Positions 43,391 to 57,133 of a stretch of DNA of 64,000 nucleotides are shown piece by piece. The notes below the pieces were generated by a model. The model worked only from the letters and a program-made list of their open reading frames with translations. It did no database searches and had not been told where the DNA came from. Position 1 is the first letter of the stretch. Every line of letters begins with the position of its first letter. A program made the position numbers and the translations under genes. Source of the DNA: Gryllus longicercus (lineage: Eukaryota > Arthropoda > Insecta > Orthoptera > Gryllidae); the NCBI GenBank assembly GCA_038098605.1, contig JAZDUA010000584.1, positions 372,001 to 436,000 on the forward strand. The letters are read 5' to 3'.

Positions 43391-44031
43391 GATGTGCTCG
43401 GCCTCCTGCCGGTTGCGAGGATTAAGTTTTTTAGAGGATGTGAGACAATGTTTCTGAATGCACATTTGTTGATTGGATAAAAATAAACTAATGCCATCTA
43501 TCAACGTACTGTGACGTACAAGTGTCTCGTCAATGGCACCAATTATGCTTCTTTCCTCAAAGATTTCGCAAGCCCTTTATGCTTGAGAGAAATGATACCC
43601 CTTATAAACGCGAGTAGACAATGAAACATAACAAGTGTTGTCATAAAAAATGTGTGGAGACTATGCTCGATCGCGATATCGCTTACAAAACTGAACACGA
43701 ATTGCCTTCTTTTAGGTTGCAATGGTGTTTGTCTTCAACGAATGATTAATGGCAACTATAATGCAATTTTTTATCGCTAACCAGACGACATTACTTTAAA
43801 TTTTCCAATATTTTATCACTTCTAAGGATGGCAGCGACATGGTTCTGCGGCTCTATGGCAGCGAGGTTCTGCAACTAGATTGTCGTAGACTCGCCGGTTT
43901 GCTTCAGTACAAAAGTGCTCGCGTTCTATCGAAAAGTAGATTGCGACACTAAACCGGCATTTAATCTCTGAACAGGAATGATACTAGTAGCTGAAAATAA
44001 TACGTTCATTAGAAAGTGAATGAAATACTTC

Positions 44032-44768
44032 ATCATCATCATCATCATCGACAGCAAGGATGAGACCTCTTGGTCTGTTCCGTCTCAGAATTGTTCATGC
44101 CATCTCTTCAAGGGACGTCCTACACTTCTTTTTCCTTTAGGTACATGTTGAAGAATAGTTTTACTTATTCTATGTTCTGGAATTCTCAGGACATGACCTT
44201 TCCAGTTTTCTCGATATTTCTTTATGGTATCTATAACCGGTTCAACATTTAGTTCTTTTCTGATATCTACACTTTTTTTGTGGTCTAATAGTGAATATCC
44301 TGCCACAAAACGAAGAAATCTCATTTCTGCAGATTCAATTCGGCGCAGCTGATCTGATGTTAATGTCCAGCTCTCACTTCCATAAAGTAGTAATGGCAAA
44401 GCAATAACTTTGTAAAATCTGAGAAGAGTTTCCTTTTGCGCATTATGATGTAGAGTTCGCTGTAACGTTCCACAGAAATATGTGAAGTTGTTCAGCTTTA
44501 TTTCCATATCCCTTGATTTTATATAATTAAAATGATACCCAAGATATTTAAATTCATTTACTTGTTCAATTATTTGGTCATATATAACTATCTTTGCTCT
44601 TAAAGGTTCAAGTCCTTTAAATGCCATCACTTTCATACCATACTCATTAGCAACCTGACTTAACTTGTGGACTGCTATTTGAATTTCATATTCAGATTTT
44701 CCTATGATAAGCTGGTCGTCGGCGAAAAGTAATGTTGGGATCTCGACATTATTAATCTTAAAAACATC
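44032..44768 (-). mobile_element. 5'-truncated RTE-like LINE insertion
   Basis: A minus-strand 3' fragment of the same family as 54387-57133. The ATC/GAT triplet tail is at 44032-44048. The open frame 44085-44636 encodes the reverse transcriptase C-terminus (YGSESWTLT, RRIESAEMRFLRFVAG, GRPLKRWHEQ), and the FADDQ box lies further at about 44725. A 12-bp target duplication, ATGAAATACTTC, is at 44020-44031 and 44769-44780. The empty site is seen near 21205-21220 in the first spacer. Very similar to the long copy, hence young. Confidence 0.92.
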
Positions 44769-47397
44769 ATGAAATACTTCCTATTAAGAATTATAAGTGG
44801 TAATTCATTAACTTGTCATTTATTATTTTATTTGGATCTGTGGGCATTCTTCGTTGGCCCGTTTTAGTTCACTCGTGAAGTAAAGTATCTACTTTGCCTA
44901 TCCCTGACTTTAATTTGCAGATATTTTCAATCTTAGATGTCCCTTTAGTCATCCGTCACCTCTGATCGCCTCAAACAACGTTTCATTACTTTGAGTATTG
45001 ACAGGTGTTCTTTCTTTGTTCATTTCCAATCGTCTTGTCTAGCAAAATATATTGACCGTTCAATGACCCACCATCCTTCCAATGCCATGTGTCATAACGT
45101 TTGAGTAATCTCTCAGCCATGTACCTCACTATTGCGTACTCTTATCTCTAAGGCTGATGCACAGCATAATTACTTACGTAGCTCCCTGACACGTTAGGCA
45201 ATTGGCTTTGTGTTGAGAAATGCCACTGATTGCATCTCAAATACCGCAACTCGCTTAACAGATCTCATATAGTCTGCTTCAAGTTGATACCTTTTCCTAG
45301 GTCGTTGAGAATTTATGCTGACCGTTGCAAAAGAAACAGCCCTGCAAAATTTCTTCCTTAGTCAAAACTATTTCTAACTCTCATTGTTACTGTGGTATAT
45401 ACTCCCTATTGCTTCTTCAAAATACTACGATCGGAATGTACGTAAAGTTTACTTCGTACAGTGAATATAAAAGTGAAAAAAATACGTGAGATTTTTTCCG
45501 AAACTCACGAGTTAAAGTTTCATTTATGCCCAAAATGTTTTTTTTTCCTATGCAAAAAATATGAATAGTTAAGTGAAACTGCAAAAATATCGATGCAAAG
45601 ATGTTAACGGAAATTTTTTTGGGAGGATCCCTGATACCGATTTTTGATATCTCGCCCTTACTTCATAAAAGAGAAAGAATTGTAATCAAGAGCGAGAATA
45701 CGCAAATTTTCGACAGAAACAATTTTTTATTGCAGGGCCTTGCTAACGAACTAGTAGTTGCTGAACAGCACATGACTTCAGGCGAATCACATTCTGTACG
45801 AGAAACATAGACGTTATCTTTTCTTTCTAGGCTTGCTGTGCGCGCAGTATTAATTTCATATGCATAATCTATTCGAATCCCGCGGTTCTTTGCAACAAAA
45901 GAAAGTTCGACCGACGCCACTTTAACGAGGAAATGGCCGTTTTCACATTTAAAATCACTGCTTATCAGAGAATCCATTACCTTGCTGCGAGTTACCGCGA
46001 GTTGTCGACGCATATGCAGTCATTTACGCTTGCAGATACATTTCAATTCGAAGTGCACTGGGAAGCTCCTAATATGGATTTGCATAACTAGTTTACCACG
46101 AGTACTTTCCCGTCTAATGTCATCCAACTCATCACACTAGCACATGTGGAAACATCAGGAGGAGCCCTCGTTTATATGTTAATTTTCTCTCCTCAGAACA
46201 AATTATTATATTTTTTCACTCATTCACTCATGGAATTTAGGTTATCAAGATTTACAATTTATATTTCATTAAGATTTTTTTGAATGCGATTCCCACAGTT
46301 TGAAAACAAAAAATGGAGTTGGATGTATTTCTAAAATTGCCATGAAATTATTTCCACGATGATGAGTTATCTCTGCATCCGGGATTAATATTTATATTCA
46401 AGGATGAGTAACAGTTTAATGCAGAAATAGTAATTAACAAAAAGAGGGTATAAAGAGAGGGATAATTGAATGAGTTTTATATTCAAGAAAACAAGCGACG
46501 ATACCACGGGTGCAATTATATCCCTTTATACACATGTTACGTTCAATATTTTTTCGTTTCCATTTAAAAACTATTCAAAGTGTGAGGAATTCAAGCACAT
46601 CTTTACCTTCGAACGTATTGGACATTTGATGACCAATTTCTTCCGAGAAGGTATATTGTAGTGGACCTTGCATTGATTGTTTGCAAGAAATATTTTCATA
46701 TGGAAGGTACTGAACACATTGCGGATAAAATATTGGATGAAGGTGACAGTCATGAAAACATTCTTCTCACGAAAAGCAAAGACAGGTATGAGAGAGAATA
46801 AATTCGTATAATTATTTGTGAGTGTTCAATCTCGCGATTGTTACCAGAACGCAGCCCCTCCTTCCTCCTCCGCTATAAGACATTCTTTCTCCATAACTCC
46901 CAGGGCTATCTCCCACGGCAGTTCAGCGCGCATCTGCGTTATGAAAGCAATGCAAATGGGCAAGAAGTAATTTACTCAGAGTGTCTCTGCAGGAGCCTCT
47001 CTCACGGCTCCAGCGCCCCCGCCGAAGCACGTGGAAGTGCACCGAACACAAGGATAACGAAACAATTGAAAGGCTTCCGAGCAAACTCGTTGAGCCTCTG
47101 TCCGCTTGCACCGCCCGCCATTCCGGCGGCGCCCCGGCCCTAGAGGGGTGTCATTCGGAAAGGGCTGGCTGGCTGGCTGGCTAAATCACTCATCTCGACA
47201 CCTGGTCGCGCGGCCAGACATTCACGCCCCCATCGCCTAAATTCCTGCCAGATGAGAGCGTAGGCTTCCGCGGCCGGAGTCAGTATTTACGTGGCGGTCC
47301 GGCTGACGTAATGCCGTTGGCTGACCACCCGGCCAACCAGCACTCGGGTAGAGGAGAAACTGAGCCTGATTTAAACTAATCGCGGCGCATTACGCCC

Positions 47398-47461
47398 GGA
47401 GGAAGGTCGCAGAATGGCGACCGAAACGTCGGCACCTTCGCTATGGACGCGGCGTCACCTG
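47398..47461. mobile_element. Right arm of the foldback element, left arm deleted
   Basis: The right arm of the element at 23772-23971 is intact here and continues to CGCGGCGTCACCTGG, an end that the first spacer lacks. The left arm is missing: CCGGCTGAC runs straight into GTAATGCC. The two spacers thus keep opposite ends of one ancestral element. Confidence 0.75.
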
Positions 47462-50311
47462 GACAGCCTAGTAAATACTTCCTGCGAGATGTTTACAGAC
47501 ATTTCTAAAGGCGGTTCCACACATGCGGCATTCGCCGAACAGCTCGTCCAATCTCGAACAGCTGATGTGCTCGGCGAATGTTCGCTCCCTTTGATGTGTC
47601 CTGAAGCCCGACACGCGGTGGGTAGGGCGAATACCGAATGTTCGGCGCTTTGGAAGCAACCCGTCCACACAACTCGGGATTCGCCAAATGGCGCATGTGT
47701 GGAGCCACCTTATGACGAGTGTCTCTCTCCAGTACTTCACTATAAGCATCTCGTCAACAATACACATTCGCAAAGCGGTCGCGCCCGCGTGGCCGCCCCC
47801 TCCTTTTCTCACCCGGCGCGCCACATGCCGTAGATTGTGAGAACCAAATTCAAATATTAAAAATTCCTCTTTAAGTCCCTGTCCTCGGGCCCTGCGACTC
47901 TACGCTAGCAGCTAATGTCATGAGACCCTCCCTTTCCTGCAATCGAGACCATTCGCAACATACATACGGCAACATTGCTCCCAAGCGACAGTCGGAACAC
48001 ATCAGACAAGCAACTGGCAGACCAATTGTCACACAACTGTCATAACCATTCCTTAGTCAACTGTAACTCACTGTCACAAACCTCGAACAACCATAAAGTA
48101 CTACAACTTTGCTATCGCTGCTCAGATCTCCTGGCACAAGTAATAGACGACAATGCAGCTCACTTACGTACTTAGGCATCAACCTGCAACTATGCTCCAC
48201 GAAGACGTAAATGGCTGTTGTTTTCATCTGTCAAAACAAAACCAACAAACTGAAACGGACGAGTGTGTCATTACTCACTCCAGTGGACAGACAGCCCGCA
48301 AACGAGTTGGCTGTTCCTAGTTCGATTACCAAAGCTACTTCTTCTACCAACCAGCGCGGCCAACGGGCCGTTAGCTCTAAATTCGGGCAACTCACGGGCA
48401 TCAGCCGTCATCTGGGCGAATCCACGAGATACTACACAACTGGACAGGTCCTGAACAGCGTTGGCTGAAACGCCTGGAGGAAACCTCAGCTCTGATGGCA
48501 TACGCACACTCATTTGATTCGGGTTGATGGTTACAGTAAGACAAACTACCAGGACAGGGAACTTAAACTTCAAGAAAGAACAATCAAAACTCTATAAACT
48601 TTCGTTGGTTTTCCAGCTTACTACTAACTCACTTAATTCACATGAGTATAACAATATTAAACTTCAATTAATTTACAACTGCGTATTGCATTTAACACTC
48701 TTAAAAAACAACCAATCCACTAAATCCCGCTCTGATCCACGTAAGTAGTTGCACTCGCTAGACTTTACCTCCCACCATGTGGCATCTCCTACTGTAAACA
48801 AAAAACAACTAGTCACTTCTGACACTGTTTTGCTGCAAAGTACTTTTTAGAAAGGTTAAACACAACTGACAGGATTTTTACTATTGAAACCTAAGACCAA
48901 ATGTTTTAATGTAAAATATTTAATTTATTCACTTTAGGCATTGTATGTTTTTCCATTACTCAGCTGGCTTAACCTTTACTTTGCCAATTCACTTTCATTC
49001 GTTCGTGTAGTTGTTGTAGTTTCGTAATCTGTGATGTACATTTCAACTTTCTCGCGCTTCTTGTTCATGTTTCATGGCGACTGGAAATACCAATGCTACG
49101 TATGTGTCTTAATTTAAAGATTTTGCTCCAGTCTGAATTGTGATTGGAAGAATTTTTAGTTGCACGGCGTACTATTAATTGCACGCGTGCTATTAACGTA
49201 TGCGATAATCAACGATTTTGCATGGAATTCATGAGCATTGGCTAAACGAGCATGAGCGTTGGCTAAACGAAAAATGATTTTAACTTTTTTTATTTTATGG
49301 TAAAAAGAAAACTTTCCAAAAAGAATTATAACAAAACTACTTACCAGAACAAGAATTATAACAAAACTACTTACCACATATCATGTAGCCGTTACAGATG
49401 AAACGAGAAAGAATGTGGTGTTGTACTTTATTTGAAAAGAGGGCCATTAGAAGATTTGTGTTTGTGGCCTTGGCTGATTTATTAGATCGCAAAACGAGTG
49501 TGGCAACCTCATAAGAATTCATATATTTGTTCGATATGCATATTTTCAGTTTTCATTGTTGGTGGCCATGTTGTTTACTGCCTGAAAGCAATTTTGTATT
49601 GTTGAATTTGTAGATGTCATAGCTTCAAGCGATCTCCATGCGAATTTAATCACTTCTTATAGGTACACTGTCCTCCACTTCCACCAATTTTTAAGTGGAA
49701 AATATAATATATTAGAAACAATGTTTCGAAAATTTGTGTAGTTGCTCGTAATTTTGTTTGAAATATAGACAATTTTAAGTAATTATTGTTTCAAAAGCTT
49801 CTCCAACTTTCTTCTTTATATTTTCTCTTTGTATCAAAGAATTCCAAATAGTTACGTTTCCGGGAAACTCTCTATATTTGCAATAATTGCAGAAAGATAA
49901 CATTACAAAACTACAAATTTGAAGATAACGATTTTTGTCTCAAGAAAAATCTGTTCTAAAAAATAAGCTCTTTTAAAAAGGACATGTACATTTTTTTTTC
50001 AAAGAAGTACATTCGCCAATATTTCGGCTTGAAATTAATGCAAATTATAAAAAAAAATATTTTCTAGAAAAACACTCAAAATGTTTTCATGTCAATTTTT
50101 TTACGAATAAAACATAGTACGATTAAGAGAATTGTGCAAGTCTAATTTTTTATGAACACTTGAACCTTTGAAAAGCTCAAAATTTAGAAATAATGAGAAA
50201 AAAATTGTGTTTTTGTAGCATTACTAGTTTATCTTGCTCCATGAGCTAAAACTTCACAATCATGAGCGGTAGGAAATTATGTTAAATATCTTGATTGGCT
50301 GCGATATTGTG
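47451..50311. other. 2.86 kb segment present only in the second spacer
   Basis: It starts at the outer end of the foldback arm and ends inside the first unit of the 175-bp tandem repeat. Contents: a MITE-like element (47508-47711), short frames I do not recognise (for example 48211-48468), and AT-rich satellite-like fragments near 49680-50280. Because the first spacer joins a truncated foldback end to a truncated tandem unit, deletion there explains the data better than insertion here. Confidence 0.7.
47508..47711. mobile_element. MITE-like element with inverted ends
   Basis: The left end, AAGGCGGTTCCACACATGCG, and the right end, read inversely AAGGTGGCTCCACACATGCG, form imperfect inverted repeats of about 30 bp; both continue into an ATTCGCC-like block. 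About 204 bp long, no coding. The target duplication is not clear. Confidence 0.7.
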
Positions 50312-50632
50312 ACTTTTTTCAATCTACCGTGTGCATGTTACGCGAATAAATCAATTAAAAATTCATAGCTTTCATATCATTCACAGCTTAAATCGAAAAA
50401 CCGGGGGCGGTACACTAAGCTTTGATGCTCTTCTGAAAATGCTGTCAAGCCACTGATACCCATATCTTGAATGGCTGCGATATTCTAGCTTTATTCAACC
50501 TCCCGCGTGCATCTTAAGCCAATAAATCAATTTAAAATGCATAGCATTCATAGCTTAAATCGAAATTCAGGGGCGGTACACTATGCTTTGATGCTCTTCT
50601 GAAAATGTTGACAAGCCAGTGATACCCAAGGC
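50284..50632 (+). repeat. Tandem duplication of about 175 bp, intact copy
   Basis: Two units beginning at ATATCTTGATTGGCTGCGAT (50286) and ATATCTTGAATGGCTGCGAT (about 50462). Counterpart of 23972-24297. Confidence 0.75.
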
Positions 50633-50929
50633 GCTTTTCCAAATGTAATAAAATATACAGAAATAAAGTATTAATTGAATCATGCAAGCTTGTTTTTTTT
50701 CTAGAATTTTTAATTATCAAAATTCTACACACTTTTATTAATTTTCCTGCGTAAATATTGTCAGGCTAAGTGTATGAATGGATTCAAAGTGTAATGAGAT
50801 GAGATTACACACTAGGCAGGACACTATGGTAGCTCAGTAGAAATTTTTGTACGGGTTGTGGGTTGCAGAATCCTTCGTAGAAATTCACACACTTGTATAA
50901 TTAGAATCAATAACATTGATCCCGCTTTT

Positions 50930-51130
50930 GGTGGCTCTTTGTCTAGCGTGCTCGCTATCCCCGCCGAAGCCCCGGATTCGATTCCCGGGAGGGGAAAAAT
51001 TGTAACTGTGCGCTTACCTTAAAAATGCCCCAGTATCCATTGTTGAATGACGATGAGAAACCGCACTATAAGATTATGAAGACCAGTATATGCGGTGGGG
51101 GTATGTATTGTGGGCGAATCTATTAAACAT
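50930..51130 (+). repeat. Probable tRNA-derived SINE, second copy
   Basis: Counterpart of 24580-24800. The T-arm-like CCCCGGATTCGATTCCCGGG is a fair B-box match with a closed stem. Confidence 0.5.
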
Positions 51131-51409
51131 TTAAGGCGACTCTTTTGTATGTTTATGTAAATAAGGTGCTAGTTACGTTTTAATACGACTAAGTTGTTAG
51201 TCACATTCATATGAAAATAGGTATTTAAATGCTTAGGAATGTATATGTGAAAAGTCTAACGTATGAACGCATACGTGCTACTGTATCATTACTAGTTTTC
51301 ATTTCGCCGTATTTAGGTGAAGTTCAAGTTAAATAAGTTCCATGGCAATTCTGTTCGCAGGTTTCTGCATATTTATTGTAAAAAATACGTTAACACGGGT
51401 GCAAATTAA

Positions 51410-51720
51410 ATGAAATGTGCCACGCGGCGACTCACGTGGGGCGCTTTCAACGCCTTCTACGAAGATGTATTTGGGTGGTGTTGGTTTAGTTTTCGTATAC
51501 CACCTAAGGTAGCAGCGCTAAACCTTGAAAAAACACGTTTTCGGAAATTTCTTGCTCTTCTGGCGGGATCGGAGAACAAATTATCAATTCTCCCCCAGGA
51601 GACCGAAACGCGTCGAATGACACTCATATGTTTCGATTAGTGCACGAAAAGGGATCTAACGGTGAGCGACGGATCCGCACACACGCACACTCGCCATTAC
51701 TCAAATACTATATAGGGATT
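51410..51720 (+). repeat. Dispersed repeat, longer member, second copy
   Basis: Counterpart of 25077-25375, ending ACTATATAGGGATT. Its frame differs at several residues. Confidence 0.6.
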
Positions 51721-52930
51721 TCACCACTTAAATTTTAAGGCTTGAATGATAATATAAATTTAAAAAAATGAAAATAGTGAAACATCGTTTTCACGTTTGC
51801 CTGTTTTCACTCGGTTGTCAGTAGTTCACAAATCAAATAGAGAACAACAAAACCAAATTACAAGCTGCTAACGATAAGTTGCTGCTCGGACGGATGTATC
51901 TTAGATGGCTGCTCGTAGGGATCTGTCGTAACATTTTCCTTCAGAGCCCGTACTGAAGTGGTGTCCCTATGTTACAATCTCGGGCGACATTTGTCACTTG
52001 TCGCAGTGGGCTGTGGGGCACGCCTCACTGGCAGCTCATCAACAGGGAATTGCAGAGATGATTTGTAGAGCTCTGCGCACCCTGGCGACTTCGCTAGAAG
52101 GTTCCAAGAAGGGCGATAAGCGAGGAAAGCGTGAAACTGCCTTTGATAAATTAAAATGAAAAACAGCAGAAATCATCTGAATGCATTTTCAGTTTTTTCT
52201 TTGACTTTTCCAGACCAATAAATGTCCATGTCTTTTCCCAATTTTCCAGCAAGTGGCCCCTCTAAATGCAGTTAGTTTTATGGTAAACCATTTTCAGTTG
52301 GCTTAGAGACCCCCTTCCCCAAATGTCATATTTCGATTACCCAAATTGTCAACAAATTATCATATTGACAGATATAAAATGCATTTACGTAGCATCACGC
52401 AACAACTGTCGACAGGTGGCCACGCCCCCGCTGCTGTTGGCACGGCTGTGACTGGAATCAGCTTAACATTTAACGAATGTTTGCATCACATTTTTGGAGG
52501 TCGTCATTGCCTTTGAAAAAGCAAATAATTTCTAACTCTAGCTTTAAATATTGGCAATACACATCTCTGGCAAGTTTATTTTTAAGAAATGGTGTACTCT
52601 GTTTTGATGTAACCAGTTTACGACCACAACCACTTTCCTATCGCTCACTTGCAACGTTTGCTTTATAATTAGTTTGAGCCACTGGGTGAAAATTGCGTAA
52701 TGTGACAGCAAGTAATCTACTGCACCTGATAATTGACAGACGGTTTGATGTCAAGGTGTACTCAAACAGTCCCCATTTCCTTTTGGTGTGGCAGAAGTAT
52801 AAAAGACAGAAAAATAGTTGCATTGAAATCGCCTGTGAATCAGTCGCTCTCGGCCGTTTAAATTCCTGTCCATTGCCAATCGTAATTTAATGGTGAGTAG
52901 ATCAACAATAAGATTTCTTTGGTGTGACAA

Positions 52931-52968
<38 letters not shown>
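52931..52968. repeat. ATAG microsatellite, long allele
   Basis: About 9.5 units against 4.5 at the matching position 26603. Confidence 0.9.
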
Positions 52969-53779
52969 TTATTAAAGTTCGCTTTGAACTAATGCTCGGT
53001 GGCAAACATGATAACAATTATAAATTAATAACAATTAGAAATATGCAAACAAAATTCTGTCGCACTTATCAGTTTAACTTTTTTCTATGTAGTAACAGCA
53101 ATAACAAAACTTCTACAATTAGTTCTTTATTTAATGCCATGAACATTATTTGAAAATATTGGTTCTTTTTGTTTTATTTTTAGTGAAATATTGGCAATAT
53201 TAAAACAAGATTTTCTCAAAAAACGTCTCTATTTTCTTCTTGCACTTGAATAATATGTTTTCAGAATTCAACTTGTTCATTTGTATTCAGAATTCCAGTT
53301 GTGTGTGGTTTAGGGTAGAGATCCCAGATTTAAGAAAACGTATACAGAATGCACTTCTTCTCGTTGCAATTCACACACAGTCTTTCACTATTTTTGACGT
53401 AAAATAAAAAGAAAATATGAGATAAAGTCCATTGATACATACTTTAAATACATACAATAAACAAATACATTTTTTATGTCACTCTAAAATTTACGTTTTT
53501 GATGCATTTTCTTGTATAATACGTTGGTTAACACAGAGACTTCAAAGGATCTAACATTATGTTTTTTAGAAACAAATGTTTTTGAATATGGGAACTATCA
53601 TTGACTCATTTTGGAAAAATAAATGATCTCAATGACTGCTGCTATATTTTTATGGAAATATTCGTATCGGAAAAGAGTGAAAATCTGTATGATATTCTCG
53701 AAGTCTTATTTCGACCAAAATATTTGAGGCTTGAAATTTTTTTTAAAAAGTACTGAAAAATATAGGTATTTTGTAATCA

Positions 53780-53945
53780 AACATTATACAAACAAATATA
53801 AAATATATATAATATATTAATATAATATTTAATATATAAAATATATAATATATATAATATATAATATATTAATATAAAAATATATGTATAGATATATTTT
53901 ATATCAAATTAATTGATATAAACTATCAATTATACAAATACGAAA
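53780..53945. repeat. AT-rich palindromic expansion
   Basis: Runs of ATATATAAT/TTAATATA with internal palindromes, replacing the single 29-bp hairpin of the first spacer. Confidence 0.8.
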
Positions 53946-54386
53946 TGTAAAAAACCGATAAGCCATCAAAACCCCGCTTTCTTATAATGCACTGCGATGA
54001 GGCGAGAACAAGAGCGTCTACTTTTGCAATTTTAGAAAAATCAGGGTTTTTAACGTGCATGACACCAGCATCATTCTCTTAAACGTCCTTCATACTATCC
54101 ATCAACCATATTTAATCAAAAACATTGGAGGCTTTTTTGAAAATTCTGAATGGGAGCAGGAGTTTCATGCAAAATATCCCCAAAATTAAAATTTCGATTT
54201 TAAAATCAAGAAGCAGCGACATCAGCCAGATCGGTACGGGAAGATTAATTTTGTAGAAAATCGGCTGAGCAACTTAGATGGTAGCGTTGTTCAGACGAAC
54301 AGACGTTTTGCCGTTAATCGTTTTTTCCGTATGAAGGACTTACTAAACATTAAATGTGTTAGAAGATTTTTTTCTAAATTTAGCAA

Positions 54387-57133
54387 ATATTAAAGCTGGG
54401 AATATGGAATGTTAGAGCTCTCTCAAATAAAGAAGCTGAATTAGAACAGGAATTAAATAAAGCTGGGATTGATATTGCTGCAATTACTGAAACCAAAAAA
54501 AAGTTACAGGGCTCATCAGAATTACAAAATTATATAATGATATACAGTGGAGTACCCCAAAAACAGAGGGCATCGGCTGGGGTATCTATTTGGATCAGAA
54601 AAACATTGAAAAACAGAATAATATCGTATACTTTCATAAACGAAAGAATAATAACAATGAGATTTAAAGTAGATAGAGGTTACGTTTCAGTCTTTGCCTT
54701 GTACGCACCAGAAGAGGGGAGAACCCAAGATGCGATAAAATTCTACGAACAACTGCAGACAGCAATAAATAAGATTAATAAAAATGACTATCTTCTTTTA
54801 TTAGGTGATTTAAATGCAAGAGTAGGGAATACCCCTATAAAAGATATAGTAGGCACAGAAGGTGAATACACAGTTAACAATAATGGGAAGAAATTAATAG
54901 AATTTGCTACGTACAATGAGCTGAGAATTACTAACACTTTCTTTAAACACCGAAATATTCACAAATTCATATGGACAGCACGTGGATCCGCCTCTATAAT
55001 TGATTACGTCCTTGCAAACAATAAGACTTGGATAAATATCAAGGATGTAAGAGTATTTAGAAGTTTTGATGTGTCATCTGACCATTTCTTAGTTAGATGC
55101 CACATAATGTTCTCAAAGAGATGGAAGAAAACCATCTTAAAACCCAAACCAGAAATAGAAACATTTAAAGTTCACCTTTTACAAGATTATAGCATAAGAC
55201 TTTTATACCAGAGTAGACTCAACCAGAAAAATCTTATTAACCCTGTAAGTAACAATATAAATGAAGAATGGGCAAACATTAAAGAAATTATAACACAGGC
55301 AGCAGCAGAAGCAATAGGGTCAAGGAAAAAGAAATTCTCAAAACGAGGGCTAAGGTTTTGGAATGATAATATCAAACAACTAATTGAAGAAAAAAAAAGC
55401 GTATTTAAAGACTCTCTCATCCTCTGGGAATATGAATCATAGAATAGAATATAAAAGAAAATCTGCTTTAGTTAAAAGAGAAGTCCGTAAGCTTAAACGA
55501 GAAAGTTGGAAAAGATATGTTTACGAAATTGAACATGACTTATTTGGAAACCAAAGTAAGTATAAAATATTTAAATAATCAAGAAAGAGATAAAGTTCAA
55601 TTAAATATAATTTCAGAAAGTAAATGGTTAAATTACTTAAAATCGCTATGGACCTCTGAAGACGAAGAAGAAGAGAGAGGAATTAAAATTGATATATGTA
55701 ATTCTATTGATCTGATCTCTATGAATGAGTTGAAAGCAGCCATTAACACAACCAAAAATAAAAAGTCACCTGGTACTGATAATATAAACATGGAATTGAT
55801 CAGATATGCATCAAATGAATTTACGCAGAGACTTCTTAACTTTATTAATATCTGCTGGTCCACTGGATATGTGCCAGAAGAATGGAATGAAGCCCTAATT
55901 TACCCACTATATAAAAAAGGTGACAAATCTGAATGTTCAAATTATAGAGGTATAAGTCTTCTAAATTCCTGTTATAAAATCTATGCAAAAATTATCAATC
56001 AAAGATTAGTGCCTATTGTTGAAACTCAAATATCTGAAACACAACATGGTTTCAGAAAAGGTAGATCATGCTCAGACTGTATTTTTGTACTGACACAACT
56101 TACCGAAAAGCGAAGGGAATTTAAACTACCGACATACTATGTCTTCATTGACTACGTAAAAGCATTTGATAGCCTTAAAAGAAGATTATTATGGGAAACA
56201 CTGAAAAATATTGGTCTCCCTTCCCATCTTATTACAGCAATTCAATCCTTATACAGAAATAATAAAATCATGATCCGAATGCTAAGAAATGGAACAGAAT
56301 CAGCATATATAAACCAGGGAGTAAGACAGGGATGCCCGCTCTCGCCAACGCTTTTTAATATATATATGGACGTGATCATTAAAAAATGGTTGAAGACTTT
56401 AAATGATGTTTTTAAGATTAATAATGTCGAGATCCCAACATTACTTTTTGCCGACGACCAGCTTATCATAGGAAAATCTGAATATGAAATTCAAATAGCA
56501 GTCCACAAGTTAAGTCAGGTTGCTAATGAGTATGGTATGAAAGTGATGGCATTTAAAGGACTTGAACCTTTAAGAGCAAAGATAGTTATATATGACCAAA
56601 TAATTGAACAAGTAAATGAATTTAAATATCTTGGGTATCATTTTAATTATATAAAATCAAGGGATATGGAAATAAAGCTGAACAACTTCACATATTTCTG
56701 TGGAACGTTACAGCGAACTCTACATCATAATGCGCAAAAGGACACTCTTCTCAGATTTTACAAAGTTATTGCTTTGCCATTACTACTTTATGGAAGTGAG
56801 AGCTGGACATTAACATCAGATCAGCTGCGCCGAATTGAATCTGCAGAAATGAGATTTCTTCGTTTTGTGGCAGGATATTCACTATTAGACCACAAAAAAA
56901 GTGTAGATATCAGAAAAGAACTAAATGTTGAACCGGTTATAGATACCATAAAGAAATATCGAGAAAACTGGAAAGGTCATGTCCTGAGAATGCCAGAACA
57001 TAGAATAAGTAAAACTATTCTTCACTATGTACCTAAAGGAAAAAGAAGTGTAGGACGTCCCTTGAAGAGATGGCATGAACAAATCTGAGACGGAACAGAC
57101 CAAGAGGTCTAATCCTTGCTGTCGATGATGATG
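54387..57133 (+). mobile_element. RTE-like LINE, nearly full-length coding part
   Basis: A 2.75 kb insertion with 9-bp target duplication ATTTAGCAA (54378-54386 and 57134-57142). The empty site is at 27933-27941 in the first spacer, with one base different. It starts inside the endonuclease domain (LGIWNVRALSN), so the 5' end is truncated, and ends after a 3' untranslated part of only about 45 bp with a GATGATGATG tail. A short 3' end with a simple repeat, plus endonuclease and reverse transcriptase in one frame, fits the RTE clade. Confidence 0.92.
54390..57088 (+). pseudogene. RTE-like endonuclease-reverse transcriptase, two frameshifts
   Basis: Three overlapping frames carry one protein: endonuclease at 54390-55442 (LGIWNVRALSN, ITETKK, LLLGDLNARVG, then IDYVLAN and SSDHFLV), a linker in the frame of 55384-55578, and reverse transcriptase at 55517-57088. 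The latter shows YRGISLLNSCYKI, YVFIDYVKAFD, GVRQGCPLSPTLFNIY and LLFADDQL with the catalytic aspartates intact, then YGSESWTLT and GRPLKRWHEQ near the C-terminus. Two frameshifts, near 55400-55440 and 55520-55575, disable the single long frame. It has no role in the neighbouring oxidoreductase genes. Confidence 0.9.

Noticed and set aside
48211..48468. 85-residue frame as a host gene in the B-C spacer
   Set aside because: No recognisable domain or splice context, and absent from the paralogous spacer; length is within chance.
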